Below are positions 33,537-42,518 of a DNA stretch of 64,000 nt, in pieces. Under the pieces are notes generated by a model. The model was not told the DNA's origin and did no database searches. It was given only the letters and a program-made list of their open reading frames with translations. How positions within the stretch are numbered: position 1 is the stretch's first letter; every line of letters starts with the position of its first letter. Origin of the DNA: Sphingomonas ginsengisoli An et al. 2013 (GTDB lineage: Bacteria > Pseudomonadota > Alphaproteobacteria > Sphingomonadales > Sphingomonadaceae); NCBI RefSeq assembly GCF_009363895.1, contig NZ_CP045434.1, positions 1,798,001 through 1,862,000 on the forward strand. Direction: 5' to 3'. Made by a program: the position numbers and the translations under genes.

Positions 33537-36305
33537 TTGCCTCCGTCAACACTAGCAGTTCATAGTTGGTCGGTGAGCGTCACTCCCGAAGCAGCGGCCC
33601 GGCAGGTCATCGATCAACAGCTCGCAGCAACCGGATGGGTGGTGCAGGACCGCTCGACTATGAACCGGACCGCCGCTCTGGGCGTGGCGGTTCGGGAGTA
33701 TCCACTCGCGACCGGTCCCTGCGATTACCTCCTGTTCGTGGCCGGCAAGGCATGCGGCGTGATCGAAGCCAAGGCGGCTGGAGCGACCTTGTCCGGGGTG
33801 GCCGAACAGGCACGCGGCTATCAGCCGCTTCCAGAGCAGCCCCTAGCGCGTTGGACCGACCCGTTTCGTTTCGACTATGAGGCGTCCAGCACCGAGATCC
33901 TGTTCTCCGACCGTGTCGATCCGCTGCACCGGTCACGCCGGGTGTTTTCGTTCCACCAGCCCGAGACGCTGCACGAGTGGCTGAAGTCAGGTTCGTCCTT
34001 CCGATCACGGCTCAGCAAGCTTCCGCCGCTGATCACCGACGGGCTGCGGGACTGCCAGGTCGAGGCAATCGCCGGTATCGAGCAGTCGCTTGCGGCCGAC
34101 CGGCCCCGAGCCTTCGTCCGCATGGCAACGGGCGCCGGCAAAACCTTCACCGCGGCGACACTTTCCTACCGCTTGCTGGCCCATGCCGACGTCAAGCGCA
34201 TCCTCTTCCTTGTCGACCGCAACAACCTCGGCCGGCAAACGCTGAAGGAGTTCCAGACCTACCGTCCGCCGGGCACCGGCCGCCTGTTCACCGAGCTCTA
34301 CAACGTTCAGCGGCTCGGCTCAGTCGGGCTCGACCCGCCCGCCAAGGTGGTTATCTCGACCATCCAGCGCCTCTTCGCCCAGCTGACCGGGTCCGAGCTG
34401 TCGGACGAGGACGAGGAAGCCAGCGACTTCGAGCGGGGCTGGGTACCGCCGCCCAAGCAGGTGGCCTACAATGCCGCCATCCCGCCGGAAGCGTTCGACA
34501 TCGTCATCGTCGACGAGTGCCATCGTTCCATTTACGGCAACTGGCGCCAGCTTCTCGACTATTTCGACGCCCAGATCGTCGGCTTGACCGCTACCCCCAC
34601 GGTTCAGACCGCAGCCTTCTTCAACGAGAACATCGTTGCTGATTACCCCTACGAGCGGTCGGTCGCCGACGGAGTCAACGTGCCGTTCGAGATCTTCCGC
34701 ATCCGGACCCAGATCGGCGAGCATGGCGGACGGGTGGAGGCCGGCTACACCGTCCCGGTTCGTGACCGACACACCAGGGCGCAGGAATTCCGACTTCTCG
34801 ACGACGACCTCGTTTATGCTCCGCAGGACCTCGACCGGAGCGTCATCGCACGCAACCAGATCCGCACGGTGCTCGAGACCTATCGCGACACCCTGTTCAC
34901 TGAGCTTTTTCTCGGGCGCACGGAGGTCCCGAAGACCCTGATCTTCGCCAAGGACGACCACCACGCCGAGGAGATCGTCGAGATCGCCCGCGAGGTGTTC
35001 GATCAGGGCAACGAGTTCGCCAAGAAGATCACCTACCGGGTCGGGGCGGGCTATGCGGAGCAGCTGATCAACGCCTTCCGAAACTCATACTACCCACGCA
35101 TTGCCGTCACGGTCGACATGATCGCCACAGGCACGGACGTGAAGGCGATTGAGGCGCTGATCTTCCTCCGGGATGTCCGGTCCGCCGTCTACTTCGAGCA
35201 GATGCGGGGCCGCGGCGTCCGGACCATGGATCCGGCGACGCTGGCCACCATCACGCCGGGCGCCGGGGTGAAGGACCGCTTCGTGCTCGTCGACGCGGTC
35301 GGCGTGACCGACAGCCTGAAGGTGCAAGCCGTGCCACTCGATCGAGAGCATGGCGTCGCATTCGAGAAGCTTCTCGAGCAGATTGCCAGCGGACGTAGCG
35401 ACGAGGATGCCGTCGCCACGCTGGCCGGCCGTCTCGCTCGGCTCGACCGCAAGCTCGACCCGGCCGCCCGCGCCAAGGTGGAAGCGGTTGCGGGCAAGCC
35501 TCTCAGCGCTTTGGCTGGTGAGCTGGTCGAAGCCATCGACGCGGACGCGATCATCTCGCAGGCCGAGACCTGCCACGGACCCCGTCCCACCGCCGAGCAG
35601 ATGGAGACTGTCGCGGCCGACAGGCGGGAAGCAGCTCTTTTAGCTTACAACGACCCGAACCTTCGCCGCGTGCTCATCGAGGTGAAGAAGGCGTCCGAAG
35701 TCGTCATCGACGACATCAGCCGGGACGTGACGATCTCCTCGGCCTGGGACGAAGGTCAGGCCACGACCATGACGGCCGACTTCGCCCGCTTCCTGGACGA
35801 GCATCGGGACCAGCTCACCGCCCTGCGCATCCTCTACGGCTTGCCGGCGGCGACCAGGCGCCTGACCTATGCCAGCCTGGAGGAGCTGCGAGATGCCATG
35901 CTCCAGCCGCCGTGGCTTCTGGAACCGCTCGCCATCTGGAGCGCCTACCGCCGGCTGCAGGGCGACAAGGTTCGGGCGAACCCGGCCAAGACTCTGACCG
36001 ACATAGTGGCGCTGGTCCGCTTCGCCGTCGGCCACGCCGAAACGCTGGCACCGCTGTCGTCCGACATGGCCGGGCGATTTAATCTGTGGCTCGGCCGCGA
36101 GCAGCGGGCGGGGCGGCACTATACGCAGGAGCAGCTCGGCTGGCTGGAAGCCGTCCGCGACTATCTCGCCGCCAACATCGAGGTGACCACCGCCGACCTC
36201 CAGGACCAGTTCGAGGGCAGGGGCGGCATCATTGGCGCCCGGCGGGCTTTCGGCCAGCGGCTTGAGCCGCTACTCGACGAGCTTCAGGACGCATTGGTGG
36301 CATAA
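33537..36305 (+). CDS. hsdR: Type I restriction enzyme, R subunit (endonuclease/helicase)
   Basis: This protein is about 922 residues long. An N-terminal PD-(D/E)xK nuclease is seen in GPCDYLLFVAGKACGVIEAK (Asp near 62, ExK near 75-78). The SF2 translocase motor has Walker A MATGAGKTF (near 197), DECHRS (near 324), LTATPT (motif III) and the second RecA lobe with IAVTVDMIATGTDVK and EQMRGRGVR (motifs V and VI). It cuts unmethylated DNA after ATP-driven translocation, together with HsdS and HsdM. TTG at 33537 or GTG at 33573 may be the start; neither has a strong ribosome site. The order hsdR-hsdS-hsdM differs from the classical one. Confidence 0.92.
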   Translation: MPPSTLAVHSWSVSVTPEAAARQVIDQQLAATGWVVQDRSTMNRTAALGVAVREYPLATGPCDYLLFVAGKACGVIEAKAAGATLSGVAEQARGYQPLPEQPLARWTDPFRFDYEASSTEILFSDRVDPLHRSRRVFSFHQPETLHEWLKSGSSFRSRLSKLPPLITDGLRDCQVEAIAGIEQSLAADRPRAFVRMATGAGKTFTAATLSYRLLAHADVKRILFLVDRNNLGRQTLKEFQTYRPPGTGRLFTELYNVQRLGSVGLDPPAKVVISTIQRLFAQLTGSELSDEDEEASDFERGWVPPPKQVAYNAAIPPEAFDIVIVDECHRSIYGNWRQLLDYFDAQIVGLTATPTVQTAAFFNENIVADYPYERSVADGVNVPFEIFRIRTQIGEHGGRVEAGYTVPVRDRHTRAQEFRLLDDDLVYAPQDLDRSVIARNQIRTVLETYRDTLFTELFLGRTEVPKTLIFAKDDHHAEEIVEIAREVFDQGNEFAKKITYRVGAGYAEQLINAFRNSYYPRIAVTVDMIATGTDVKAIEALIFLRDVRSAVYFEQMRGRGVRTMDPATLATITPGAGVKDRFVLVDAVGVTDSLKVQAVPLDREHGVAFEKLLEQIASGRSDEDAVATLAGRLARLDRKLDPAARAKVEAVAGKPLSALAGELVEAIDADAIISQAETCHGPRPTAEQMETVAADRREAALLAYNDPNLRRVLIEVKKASEVVIDDISRDVTISSAWDEGQATTMTADFARFLDEHRDQLTALRILYGLPAATRRLTYASLEELRDAMLQPPWLLEPLAIWSAYRRLQGDKVRANPAKTLTDIVALVRFAVGHAETLAPLSSDMAGRFNLWLGREQRAGRHYTQEQLGWLEAVRDYLAANIEVTTADLQDQFEGRGGIIGARRAFGQRLEPLLDELQDALVA

Positions 36306-36316
36306 GCGGGGGACTG

Positions 36317-37735
36317 GTGAAGGCGAAGCGTGTGGCGGCAAGTGGGCCGGTAGAAGGTCGCTGGCCGCTGCCTCCAGGTTGGGTTTGGCGACGTGCGCGT
36401 GATCTTGGTCGCATCGTCGGCGGCAGCACGCCGAAGAACGCTACCGATCCATCGAACTTCAGCGACGACGGCATGCCTTGGATCACTCCAGCCGACCTTT
36501 CTGGTTATACACACGCGACCATCTCGGAGGGACGTCGCAACCTTGCGCCGCATCTTGTGAACAGGGCAGCGCTTCTGCCCGCTGGCACGGTTCTGATCTC
36601 CTCCCGCGCGCCGGTCGGCTACTGCGCTGTCGCGTCCAATGCGCTGCTTACGAACCAAGGGTTCCGGAGCCTTGTCCTTGGCGACGAAGTCGATCCGTTT
36701 TTCATCCGCTATTACGTGCTGTTCTCAAGAAGCTACCTTGAGGACCATGCGAGCGGCACGACGTTCAAGGAGCTATCGGGGACGGCGCTAGGTGAGCTGG
36801 TCTTTCCGGTCCCCCCTTTAGAAACTCAGCGCCGCATCGTCGCTCGCATCGACGATTTCTTTGCCCAAATCGACGATGGCGAGGCAGCGCTGGCGCGGGC
36901 GCGGGAGGATCTGGCGACTTGGCGCAAGGCGCTGCTGAAGGCCGCCGTCACCGGCGAACTCACCGCCGACTGGCGGGCGAAAAACGCATCGGGAGAAATC
37001 GGCGCGGACTATCTAGTGCGGCTATACTCAGCACGGCTCCCCCGGGCCGTTGGGGCACGCGGCAGAGGCGCAGGGTCCCAGGCATCTGCCCCCCAGCCCC
37101 CCTTTTCTGTCCCAGCCGAGTGGACTTGGACGACTCTCGGACAAATTATTTCGTCGGGGCCATCTAATGGCTTCTCGCCGAAACGGTCGCCAGATGGCCG
37201 CGGCACTGAGGCGCTGAAGCTTACGGCGACAACCTCCGGCCGACTAAGGCTTGGACCGGACTGTGTGAAGGTCATTTCGGAGGACATCCCGAAGGATTCT
37301 CCGCTATACCTTGAGGCTGGTGACCTTCTGTTCCAGCGGGGAAACACCCGTGAATACGTGGGCATGGCCGCCGTTTATGACGGACCAGAAGGTCGCTACA
37401 TCTATCCGGACCTGATGATACGCGTCCGATAGCTGACCGACTCATTGACGCAATGGGTTTGGCGGTGGTCAACCTCTCCGCATGGGCGCCACTACTTGAT
37501 GAGCTCGGCCCAGGGGGGCGCGGGCACCATGCCTAAAATCTCTGGACAGACCCTCCGCGACATGCCGATCCCATTACCTTCAGAAGCAGAACTCGCCGCG
37601 GTTCTCGATAGACTTGCGCACTTGGAAGCAGAAGCGGAGCCGGGAGAGGATGAATTGGTGCAGGTAGATCGACTGCCGCTGAGCCTCCGCCACTCCATCC
37701 TGTCCGCTGCCTTCCGTGGAGAACTCATCGCATGA
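36317..37735 (+). pseudogene. hsdS: Type I restriction specificity subunit, interrupted by an in-frame TAG
   Basis: The reading frame from ATG 36317 runs 371 codons and stops at TAG 37430-37432. The same frame then continues without shift to TGA at 37733, another 100 codons. The first part holds target-recognition domain 1 (WPLPPGWVWRRARDLGRIVG; SGTTFKELSG), the central conserved helix (PPLETQRRIVARIDDFFAQI) and the start of domain 2. The part after the stop completes domain 2 and the last conserved helix (ISGQTLRDMPIPLPSEAELA; LRHSILSAAFRGEL). A complete HsdS needs both. A single nonsense change therefore breaks the gene, unless suppressed or reassembled from two peptides. It ends overlapping hsdM by four bases. 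Confidence 0.88.
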
Positions 37736-39204
37736 ATGAGCAGGCGCTCGTCGCCAAGGTCTGGAACTACGCCCACGTCCTACGGGACGATGGCGTGTCC
37801 TATGGCGACTACCTTGGGCAGATCAGCTTCTTGCTCTTTATGAAGATGGACAAGGAGCGGACCGAGGCGCTCGGTGAGGCCTCGGCTCTGCCGGCCGATG
37901 CCAATTGGGATGCGCTCGCAGGCAAGGCAGGAGAGGAGCTGGAGCGGACCTACCGCCGCATCCTAGAAACCCTGTCCCGGCGCACCGACATCGTCGGCAC
38001 CCTGTTCCTGAAGGCCGAGAACAAGATCGGCGACCCGGCCAAGCTGCAGCGTCTCGTGACGCTGATCGGAGCCGAGACTTGGATGGGCCTCGACGTCGAT
38101 GTGAAGGGCACCATCTACGAGGGCCTGCTCGAGCGGAACGCAGGCGAGGTGAAGTCCGGCGCCGGCCAGTATTTCACACCCAGGTCGCTGATTGAGGTGA
38201 TCACCCAGCTCGTCGACCCGGAGCCCGAGCACACGGTTCACGATCCGGCGGTCGGAACCGGCGGCTTCCTGCTCGCCGCCTACGAGCACATGAAGGCGAA
38301 GCCGGCCGCCCGCGACCGAAAGGTCGCCAAAGCTCTCCGCGAGGAGAAACTTTCGGGCACCGATATCGTCGCAGAGGTCGTCCGGCTCTGCGCCATGAAC
38401 CTCTACCTGCACGGCATCGGCGGGGCGGTGTCGCCCGTGCGCCAGGCGGATGCGCTGCTGGACCGGGGCGTCCAGTCATTCGACGTCATCCTGACCAACC
38501 CGCCGTTCGGGAAGCGCCAGTCGTTCCGTATCGTCCGGGAGGATGGCGGAATCGAGAGCGAGCGGCAGGACTATGTCCGTGACGACTTCACCGTCACCAC
38601 GGGCAACAAGCAGCTGAACTTCCTCCAGCACATCATGTCGATCCTCAAGGTCGGCGGCAGCACGGCCGTCGTCATGCCGGACAACGTCCTCTTCGAGGGC
38701 GGGGCGGGCGAGGCCCTGCGTAAGCGCCTGCTGGAGGAGTTCGATTTCCACACCCTTCTACGACTGCCAACTGGCATCTTCTACAGCCAAGGGGTAAAGG
38801 CCAACGTCCTGTTCTTCGATCGGGTGGCTCCGGGCAGCGGCATCGGCACCCGCGATTTATGGGTCTATGATCTTCGCACCAACCAGCGCTTCACCCTGCG
38901 CGAACGGCCCTTGAAGCGTTCCGATCTCGACAATTTTGTCGCCTGCTACGGCGAGAAGCGGAGGCGGCACGAGCGGCAGGAGACCGACCACTTCCGCCGC
39001 TTCGACTATGAGGAGTTGGTAAAGCGCGACAAGCTGAACCTCGACATCTTCTGGCTGAAGGACGCCAGCACCACCGACCCGGACAGCCTACCACCACCAG
39101 CTGAGCTGGCGGCGGAAATTGTGGACAGCCTGGAGACGGCGCTGGAGAAGTTCCGGTCGGTGGCGGCGAATATCTCTTTGCCCAGCTCAAATGCCCCGAG
39201 CTGA
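37732..39204 (+). CDS. hsdM: Type I DNA N6-adenine methyltransferase, M subunit
   Basis: This 490-residue methyltransferase has the N-terminal HsdM helical domain (VWNYAHVLRDDGVSYGDYLG; FLLFMKMDKE). The SAM-binding motif I is DPAVGTGGFLLAAYEHM near residue 170. The catalytic motif IV is ILTNPPFGKRQS near 255, of the N6-adenine (N/D)PP(F/Y) type. GAGQYFTPRSLIEVI precedes motif I. It methylates the target with HsdS as a trimer (M2S) and protects host DNA. All key motifs are intact although its partner hsdS is interrupted, so methylation may be lost unless another S subunit exists. It starts four bases inside the hsdS end (ATGA). Confidence 0.93.
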   Translation: MNEQALVAKVWNYAHVLRDDGVSYGDYLGQISFLLFMKMDKERTEALGEASALPADANWDALAGKAGEELERTYRRILETLSRRTDIVGTLFLKAENKIGDPAKLQRLVTLIGAETWMGLDVDVKGTIYEGLLERNAGEVKSGAGQYFTPRSLIEVITQLVDPEPEHTVHDPAVGTGGFLLAAYEHMKAKPAARDRKVAKALREEKLSGTDIVAEVVRLCAMNLYLHGIGGAVSPVRQADALLDRGVQSFDVILTNPPFGKRQSFRIVREDGGIESERQDYVRDDFTVTTGNKQLNFLQHIMSILKVGGSTAVVMPDNVLFEGGAGEALRKRLLEEFDFHTLLRLPTGIFYSQGVKANVLFFDRVAPGSGIGTRDLWVYDLRTNQRFTLRERPLKRSDLDNFVACYGEKRRRHERQETDHFRRFDYEELVKRDKLNLDIFWLKDASTTDPDSLPPPAELAAEIVDSLETALEKFRSVAANISLPSSNAPS

Positions 39205-39541
39205 AGTGCCAACAACCGCCGTACTCATGACATTTTCGCACATTTGTACTGCGTGCCGGATCGCACGCGAGGGGAGCTCCCTAGGACCTCTCGACACTTA
39301 GGGTCCGCGCGAACAGTCGTTTTTGGTGGAAAGCGGCCGGTCCGCTGTTAGGTTTACACAGGCGAATAGCCGACGATCGTTCAGCAAGGCAGCAATCGTC
39401 TTGTCTCGATAGAATTCGAGCGCATCGGTTTGGCCAGTCTTGACCAGGACCTGGCGGTAAGCTGAATCCGATCCTGGGCGTCGAAGACCAGGCATGCTGG
39501 CCTGCATTCGGGTCGAGCGACCTTCGGCGATAAGGCGGTCG
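39205..39541. other. Gap after the restriction operon
   Basis: There are 337 bases with no gene I can support. TCATGACATTT (39225-39235) and CATTTGTAC (39241-39249) resemble the dyad element before hsdR and could mark the other end of the restriction cargo. A minus-strand frame (39298-39654) has no conserved features and overlaps the next gene. Confidence 0.5.
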
Positions 39542-40756
39542 TTAGAGAGGCGGGCGCCGCTTGAAACGGTCGGCGATAAGCAACTCAAGACGGAAAAGCA
39601 GCATAGTCTGAATGAAAAGGGTAGCAGTGCGCGCGAGATAATTACCGTACCCAAGCGTCTTTACTTCGCCCTGTCCGCCCTTTCCCGATCGATAGTGAAT
39701 GATCCCGGTCTTGCGGTCGAACTCCATTCCGTTGTGATGGGAGGCATTGCGGAGCTGGTTATCGAACTCGGCGGCGGCTGCGGCCAAGGCCGGGTGCGCG
39801 GAAAAAGCTCTAACTCGGCCAGCTTTGTCGATTCGATGGTAGTCGTCCAGTGTCATCGTCTCGAATTGATCGAACGATCGCCCCACAACTAGATTGTTCA
39901 GCATTGCAAGTAGTTCGACGTTGCTCGCAAAGGTCTCGAATGCGTCGCCGTAGACCATACGTGTCCGGTCGAAATCGGTGGAGCCGGCGACGGCTGTATC
40001 CGCTACCTTGACCCCGAAGTTAACAGCAGAATGCGCCTGCGAGAATTCGGAGAAATGGTTAAGGTAGGCCTTCATAAGTTCGAAGTAGCGGCGCCCATGC
40101 GACCGGCTAAGTTCAGCGTCGAAATAGCCGAGAAATCGCTCGAAATCGGCAGACTCCATGGCTTGTCTAAGCACTTGGAACAGACCCTCAAACATCGGTT
40201 CGAAGGCGAAGCCAGCTAGTCGCTGAGTGAACATAAACAACCAGTCCGGCAGCCCGTCAGGCGCTTCGGGTAGCGGGTTCGCCTTCTGAAAGCGCTCGCG
40301 ACGCGCAACGGCGAGCTTGTCCTTGCCATTGCGGTGAAGCGACCAGGCTGCGCGAAGAGCCTCCCATTCGAATCCGATTGCAGCCGGCGGCGGCGCGGCC
40401 TTTTCGGCGTCGCTGAAATCTTCACTGAGCCCTGCTGCGCGCCGTGCAGCGAGCATATTTTGAACCATCCTCGCGCCCATCTCGAGGCTGGCGAAAAATT
40501 TAGGATCGGATCGCTCGGCTTGGCCGAAAAGAAAGTCTGGATGCAAATTGATGACAGCCGCGCTGTCATTGGGGTCAACCTCAATAGCGTTCGGGCCGAA
40601 GCGGATGCCTACTCCTTGTTCAAGTGTAAGCCCCATTTCGGAACCACAATGGCTGCATGCAAAATGGTGCTGCTCGACGGGCTCATTACCAAGGCCAATC
40701 CGAAGAACATGATCGGTGCCGCACTCTTCGCAGGCGGCGTACTTGCGAATGATCAT
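39542..40756 (-). CDS. Zinc-ribbon protein with HEPN-like C-terminal motif (unknown function)
   Basis: This 404-residue protein has an N-terminal zinc-ribbon pattern: Cys9-x2-Cys12 (CEECG) and Cys34-x2-Cys37 (CSHCG). The middle is helical. Near residue 336 the stretch FDNQLRNASHHNGMEFDR contains R-N-A-S-H-H. This fits the R-x4-H catalytic motif, with a polar residue after Arg, of HEPN-type RNases, and it lies in a helical context followed by IIHYRSGKGG. No family name is certain. It is in the defence island between hsdM and the Xre-RES module and divergent from the latter. A RNA-cleaving toxin or abortive-infection role is inference only. Confidence 0.5.
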   Translation of the reverse strand: MIIRKYAACEECGTDHVLRIGLGNEPVEQHHFACSHCGSEMGLTLEQGVGIRFGPNAIEVDPNDSAAVINLHPDFLFGQAERSDPKFFASLEMGARMVQNMLAARRAAGLSEDFSDAEKAAPPPAAIGFEWEALRAAWSLHRNGKDKLAVARRERFQKANPLPEAPDGLPDWLFMFTQRLAGFAFEPMFEGLFQVLRQAMESADFERFLGYFDAELSRSHGRRYFELMKAYLNHFSEFSQAHSAVNFGVKVADTAVAGSTDFDRTRMVYGDAFETFASNVELLAMLNNLVVGRSFDQFETMTLDDYHRIDKAGRVRAFSAHPALAAAAAEFDNQLRNASHHNGMEFDRKTGIIHYRSGKGGQGEVKTLGYGNYLARTATLFIQTMLLFRLELLIADRFKRRPPL

Positions 40757-40801
40757 GGCACGCCTTTGTTCAAGGCCTTCCCTTTGTCGATACCGTCTGG
40801 C

Positions 40802-40830
40802 TTGCGCAATCGAAATGTCAATACTATAGT
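40802..40830 (+). promoter_or_regulatory. Sigma70-like promoter of the barrel-Xre-RES unit
   Basis: TTGCGC (40802-40807), 17 bases, TATAGT (40825-40830), followed by AAGGAGA and the ATG at 40856. The -10 lies between direct GTCAAT repeats (GTCAATACTATAGTCAAT), which could be a binding site for the Xre protein of the same unit. Confidence 0.5.
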
Positions 40831-40855
40831 CAATTCACTCCTCAAGGAGATTGGC

Positions 40856-42130
40856 ATGTCAAACGTCATCCAGCTGCCCCGTCCACGTCGCCTACGGCCA
40901 TCTCCAGCTCGGATCGGCTACTATCTTCGGGTTGGTCGAAACGATCACAAGGAAGTTGCTAGCCGACTGGCGGAGGGAGAGAGGGCGTATTCAGGCCTCG
41001 TATTTGATGCGCACAATGTCGAGCGTCATCGCGAGTTGATTGCTGCGGCAGCGACCTACGGCCTAGATGCGGTGCTCGACACGCGCTCTCAGCAAGCAGC
41101 CTTTGTGGGTGGCTACAGCAATAGCCTTGGTAAACTGCCGTGGGGGCTCGGGCGCCAGTCTGCGATAGGAGATTTTCGAGGGGCAGAGGGGCAACGCCGG
41201 GCAGAAGAAATTGCCACCTTTGCCGAAGAGCATGGAATCTCTGCGGTTCTGGCCCCCACCCACCTAATTAGCAGTGCCAATGATCCTTGGTTCGCTGCGG
41301 ATCGTGCCGTCGCCACTCGTCTGAAAGCTCAACTGCCGCGTCAATCGGCGCTCTTCTATTCTCTGGCGTTGCCGTTTCAGCTCTTACGGAACACGGAAGA
41401 GCGGGGTGCAATCGTCGAAGCCTTGCGCTCGGTCGACATGGACGCGCTTTGGATCAAGGTAGAGAACTTCGGCGCTGACGCCAGTGGCGAGAAGGTCCGC
41501 GCTTTTGTAAATGCCTCTCAGGACTTCCATCAGCTGGGAGTACCGGTTGTAGTTGACCATGCTGGCGGGTTGCCCGGGCTCGCTACGCTCGCGTTCGGTG
41601 CAACTGGTGGCATTGCGCATGGCATCATGATGTTCGAGAGCTTCAAGGCATCTGCGTGGCGTCATCCTCGCGGTGGAACGCCACGCGTGCCCGCTCCTCG
41701 GGTCTACCTGCAAGGCTTGGACATGTTGGTTGCTAAAGATCAGGCATCGAACCTGCTCGAGCACTCTCTACGTGTCAGGGGACAGCATGCGTGCCGTGAT
41801 CCGCGCTGCTGTCCTCGCGGCTACCGCGACATGGTTGAGCATCCCGCTCGCCATTACTGCTATAGTCGCGCCCGTCAGGTCGAGATGCTGAGCTCGACGC
41901 CGATCGGCGGCCGCGCGAGCGCTTTTATGGACGAGATGGTGCGGCCTAGATCTGATGCCCTTGCTGCAGCTGCCACGCTGCCGCTCACCGATGAGAAGTT
42001 AGTGGCCAGCCTCGCTAAGCGCCACCTCGCCATGGGACGCTTTCGGGGCGCGTTGGCAGACATGACCGAAAATTTTGAGCCTTTGACAGTGGCGCAATGT
42101 CCGTTGTCGCGCCAGCAGCGAGAAGAGTGA
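40856..42130 (+). CDS. Unrecognised barrel-like protein associated with Xre-RES toxin-antitoxin genes
   Basis: This 424-residue protein starts at ATG 40856 with AAGGAGA upstream. Regular alternation of short hydrophobic strands and helices suggests a TIM barrel: GYYLRVG, GLVFDAHN, GLDAVLDTRS, ISAVLAPTHLI, SALFYSLALPFQLL, DALWIKVENFG, VPVVVDHAGGLPG, GIAHGIMMFES. The C terminus has a Cys/His-rich stretch HACRDPRCCPRG that could bind a metal. The barrel and Cys-rich end recall the tRNA-guanine transglycosylase/DpdA group, but I cannot match the exact zinc motif. It precedes an antitoxin and a RES toxin on the same strand, so it may be a third component. Confidence 0.5.
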   Translation: MSNVIQLPRPRRLRPSPARIGYYLRVGRNDHKEVASRLAEGERAYSGLVFDAHNVERHRELIAAAATYGLDAVLDTRSQQAAFVGGYSNSLGKLPWGLGRQSAIGDFRGAEGQRRAEEIATFAEEHGISAVLAPTHLISSANDPWFAADRAVATRLKAQLPRQSALFYSLALPFQLLRNTEERGAIVEALRSVDMDALWIKVENFGADASGEKVRAFVNASQDFHQLGVPVVVDHAGGLPGLATLAFGATGGIAHGIMMFESFKASAWRHPRGGTPRVPAPRVYLQGLDMLVAKDQASNLLEHSLRVRGQHACRDPRCCPRGYRDMVEHPARHYCYSRARQVEMLSSTPIGGRASAFMDEMVRPRSDALAAAATLPLTDEKLVASLAKRHLAMGRFRGALADMTENFEPLTVAQCPLSRQQREE

Positions 42131-42182
42131 TCGTGGCTCGTGTGAAAGGATTAAGTTTGAACGAGAAAGGCTGGGTAACATC

Positions 42183-42518
42183 ATGACGGCGGTCGCAAGG
42201 AAGCTAGACTCGATCCGCTCCAAGGGGGGGATGAAGCACATCGACGTCGCCAATCTGCTCGGGACTAGGCCGGAGACTGTATCGCGCTGGAACCAGGGTA
42301 AAGCTTACCCGCACTCTGGCACTGAAAAGGAGCTGATTGAGCTCGAATACATCGTGGACCAGCTAAGCGACTTCTACGAGCCTCGTGAGGCCAGGCTATT
42401 TCTGTTCTCCCGTCAGCGGCTGCTGAACAATCAGTCGCCTGCGGATCTCATCAAGAATGGCCGCATTGACGAGGTGGTGGCGTTTGTGTGCCAACTGCGG
42501 GACGGGGTCTTTGCCTGA
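42183..42518 (+). CDS. Xre/MbcA/ParS-type antitoxin
   Basis: This 111-residue protein has an N-terminal Xre-type helix-turn-helix (HIDVANLLGTRPETVSRWNQ near residue 19-38). Its C-terminal domain is like the toxin-binding MbcA/ParS region (RQRLLNNQSPADLIKNGRID near 79-98), usually called DUF2384. It neutralises the adjacent RES toxin and represses the operon (knowledge of the MbcTA and ParST families). It overlaps the toxin reading frame, which supports coupled translation. Confidence 0.8.
   Translation: MTAVARKLDSIRSKGGMKHIDVANLLGTRPETVSRWNQGKAYPHSGTEKELIELEYIVDQLSDFYEPREARLFLFSRQRLLNNQSPADLIKNGRIDEVVAFVCQLRDGVFA

Noticed and set aside
37445-37735. Second part of hsdS as an independent small gene
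   Set aside because: It is in the same frame as the first part and continues its domain without a break. A single gene cut by TAG is the simpler reading, though reassembly of two peptides is possible.
39298-39654. 118-residue minus-strand frame after hsdM
   Set aside because: It overlaps the zinc-ribbon gene end in another frame and shows no family features.
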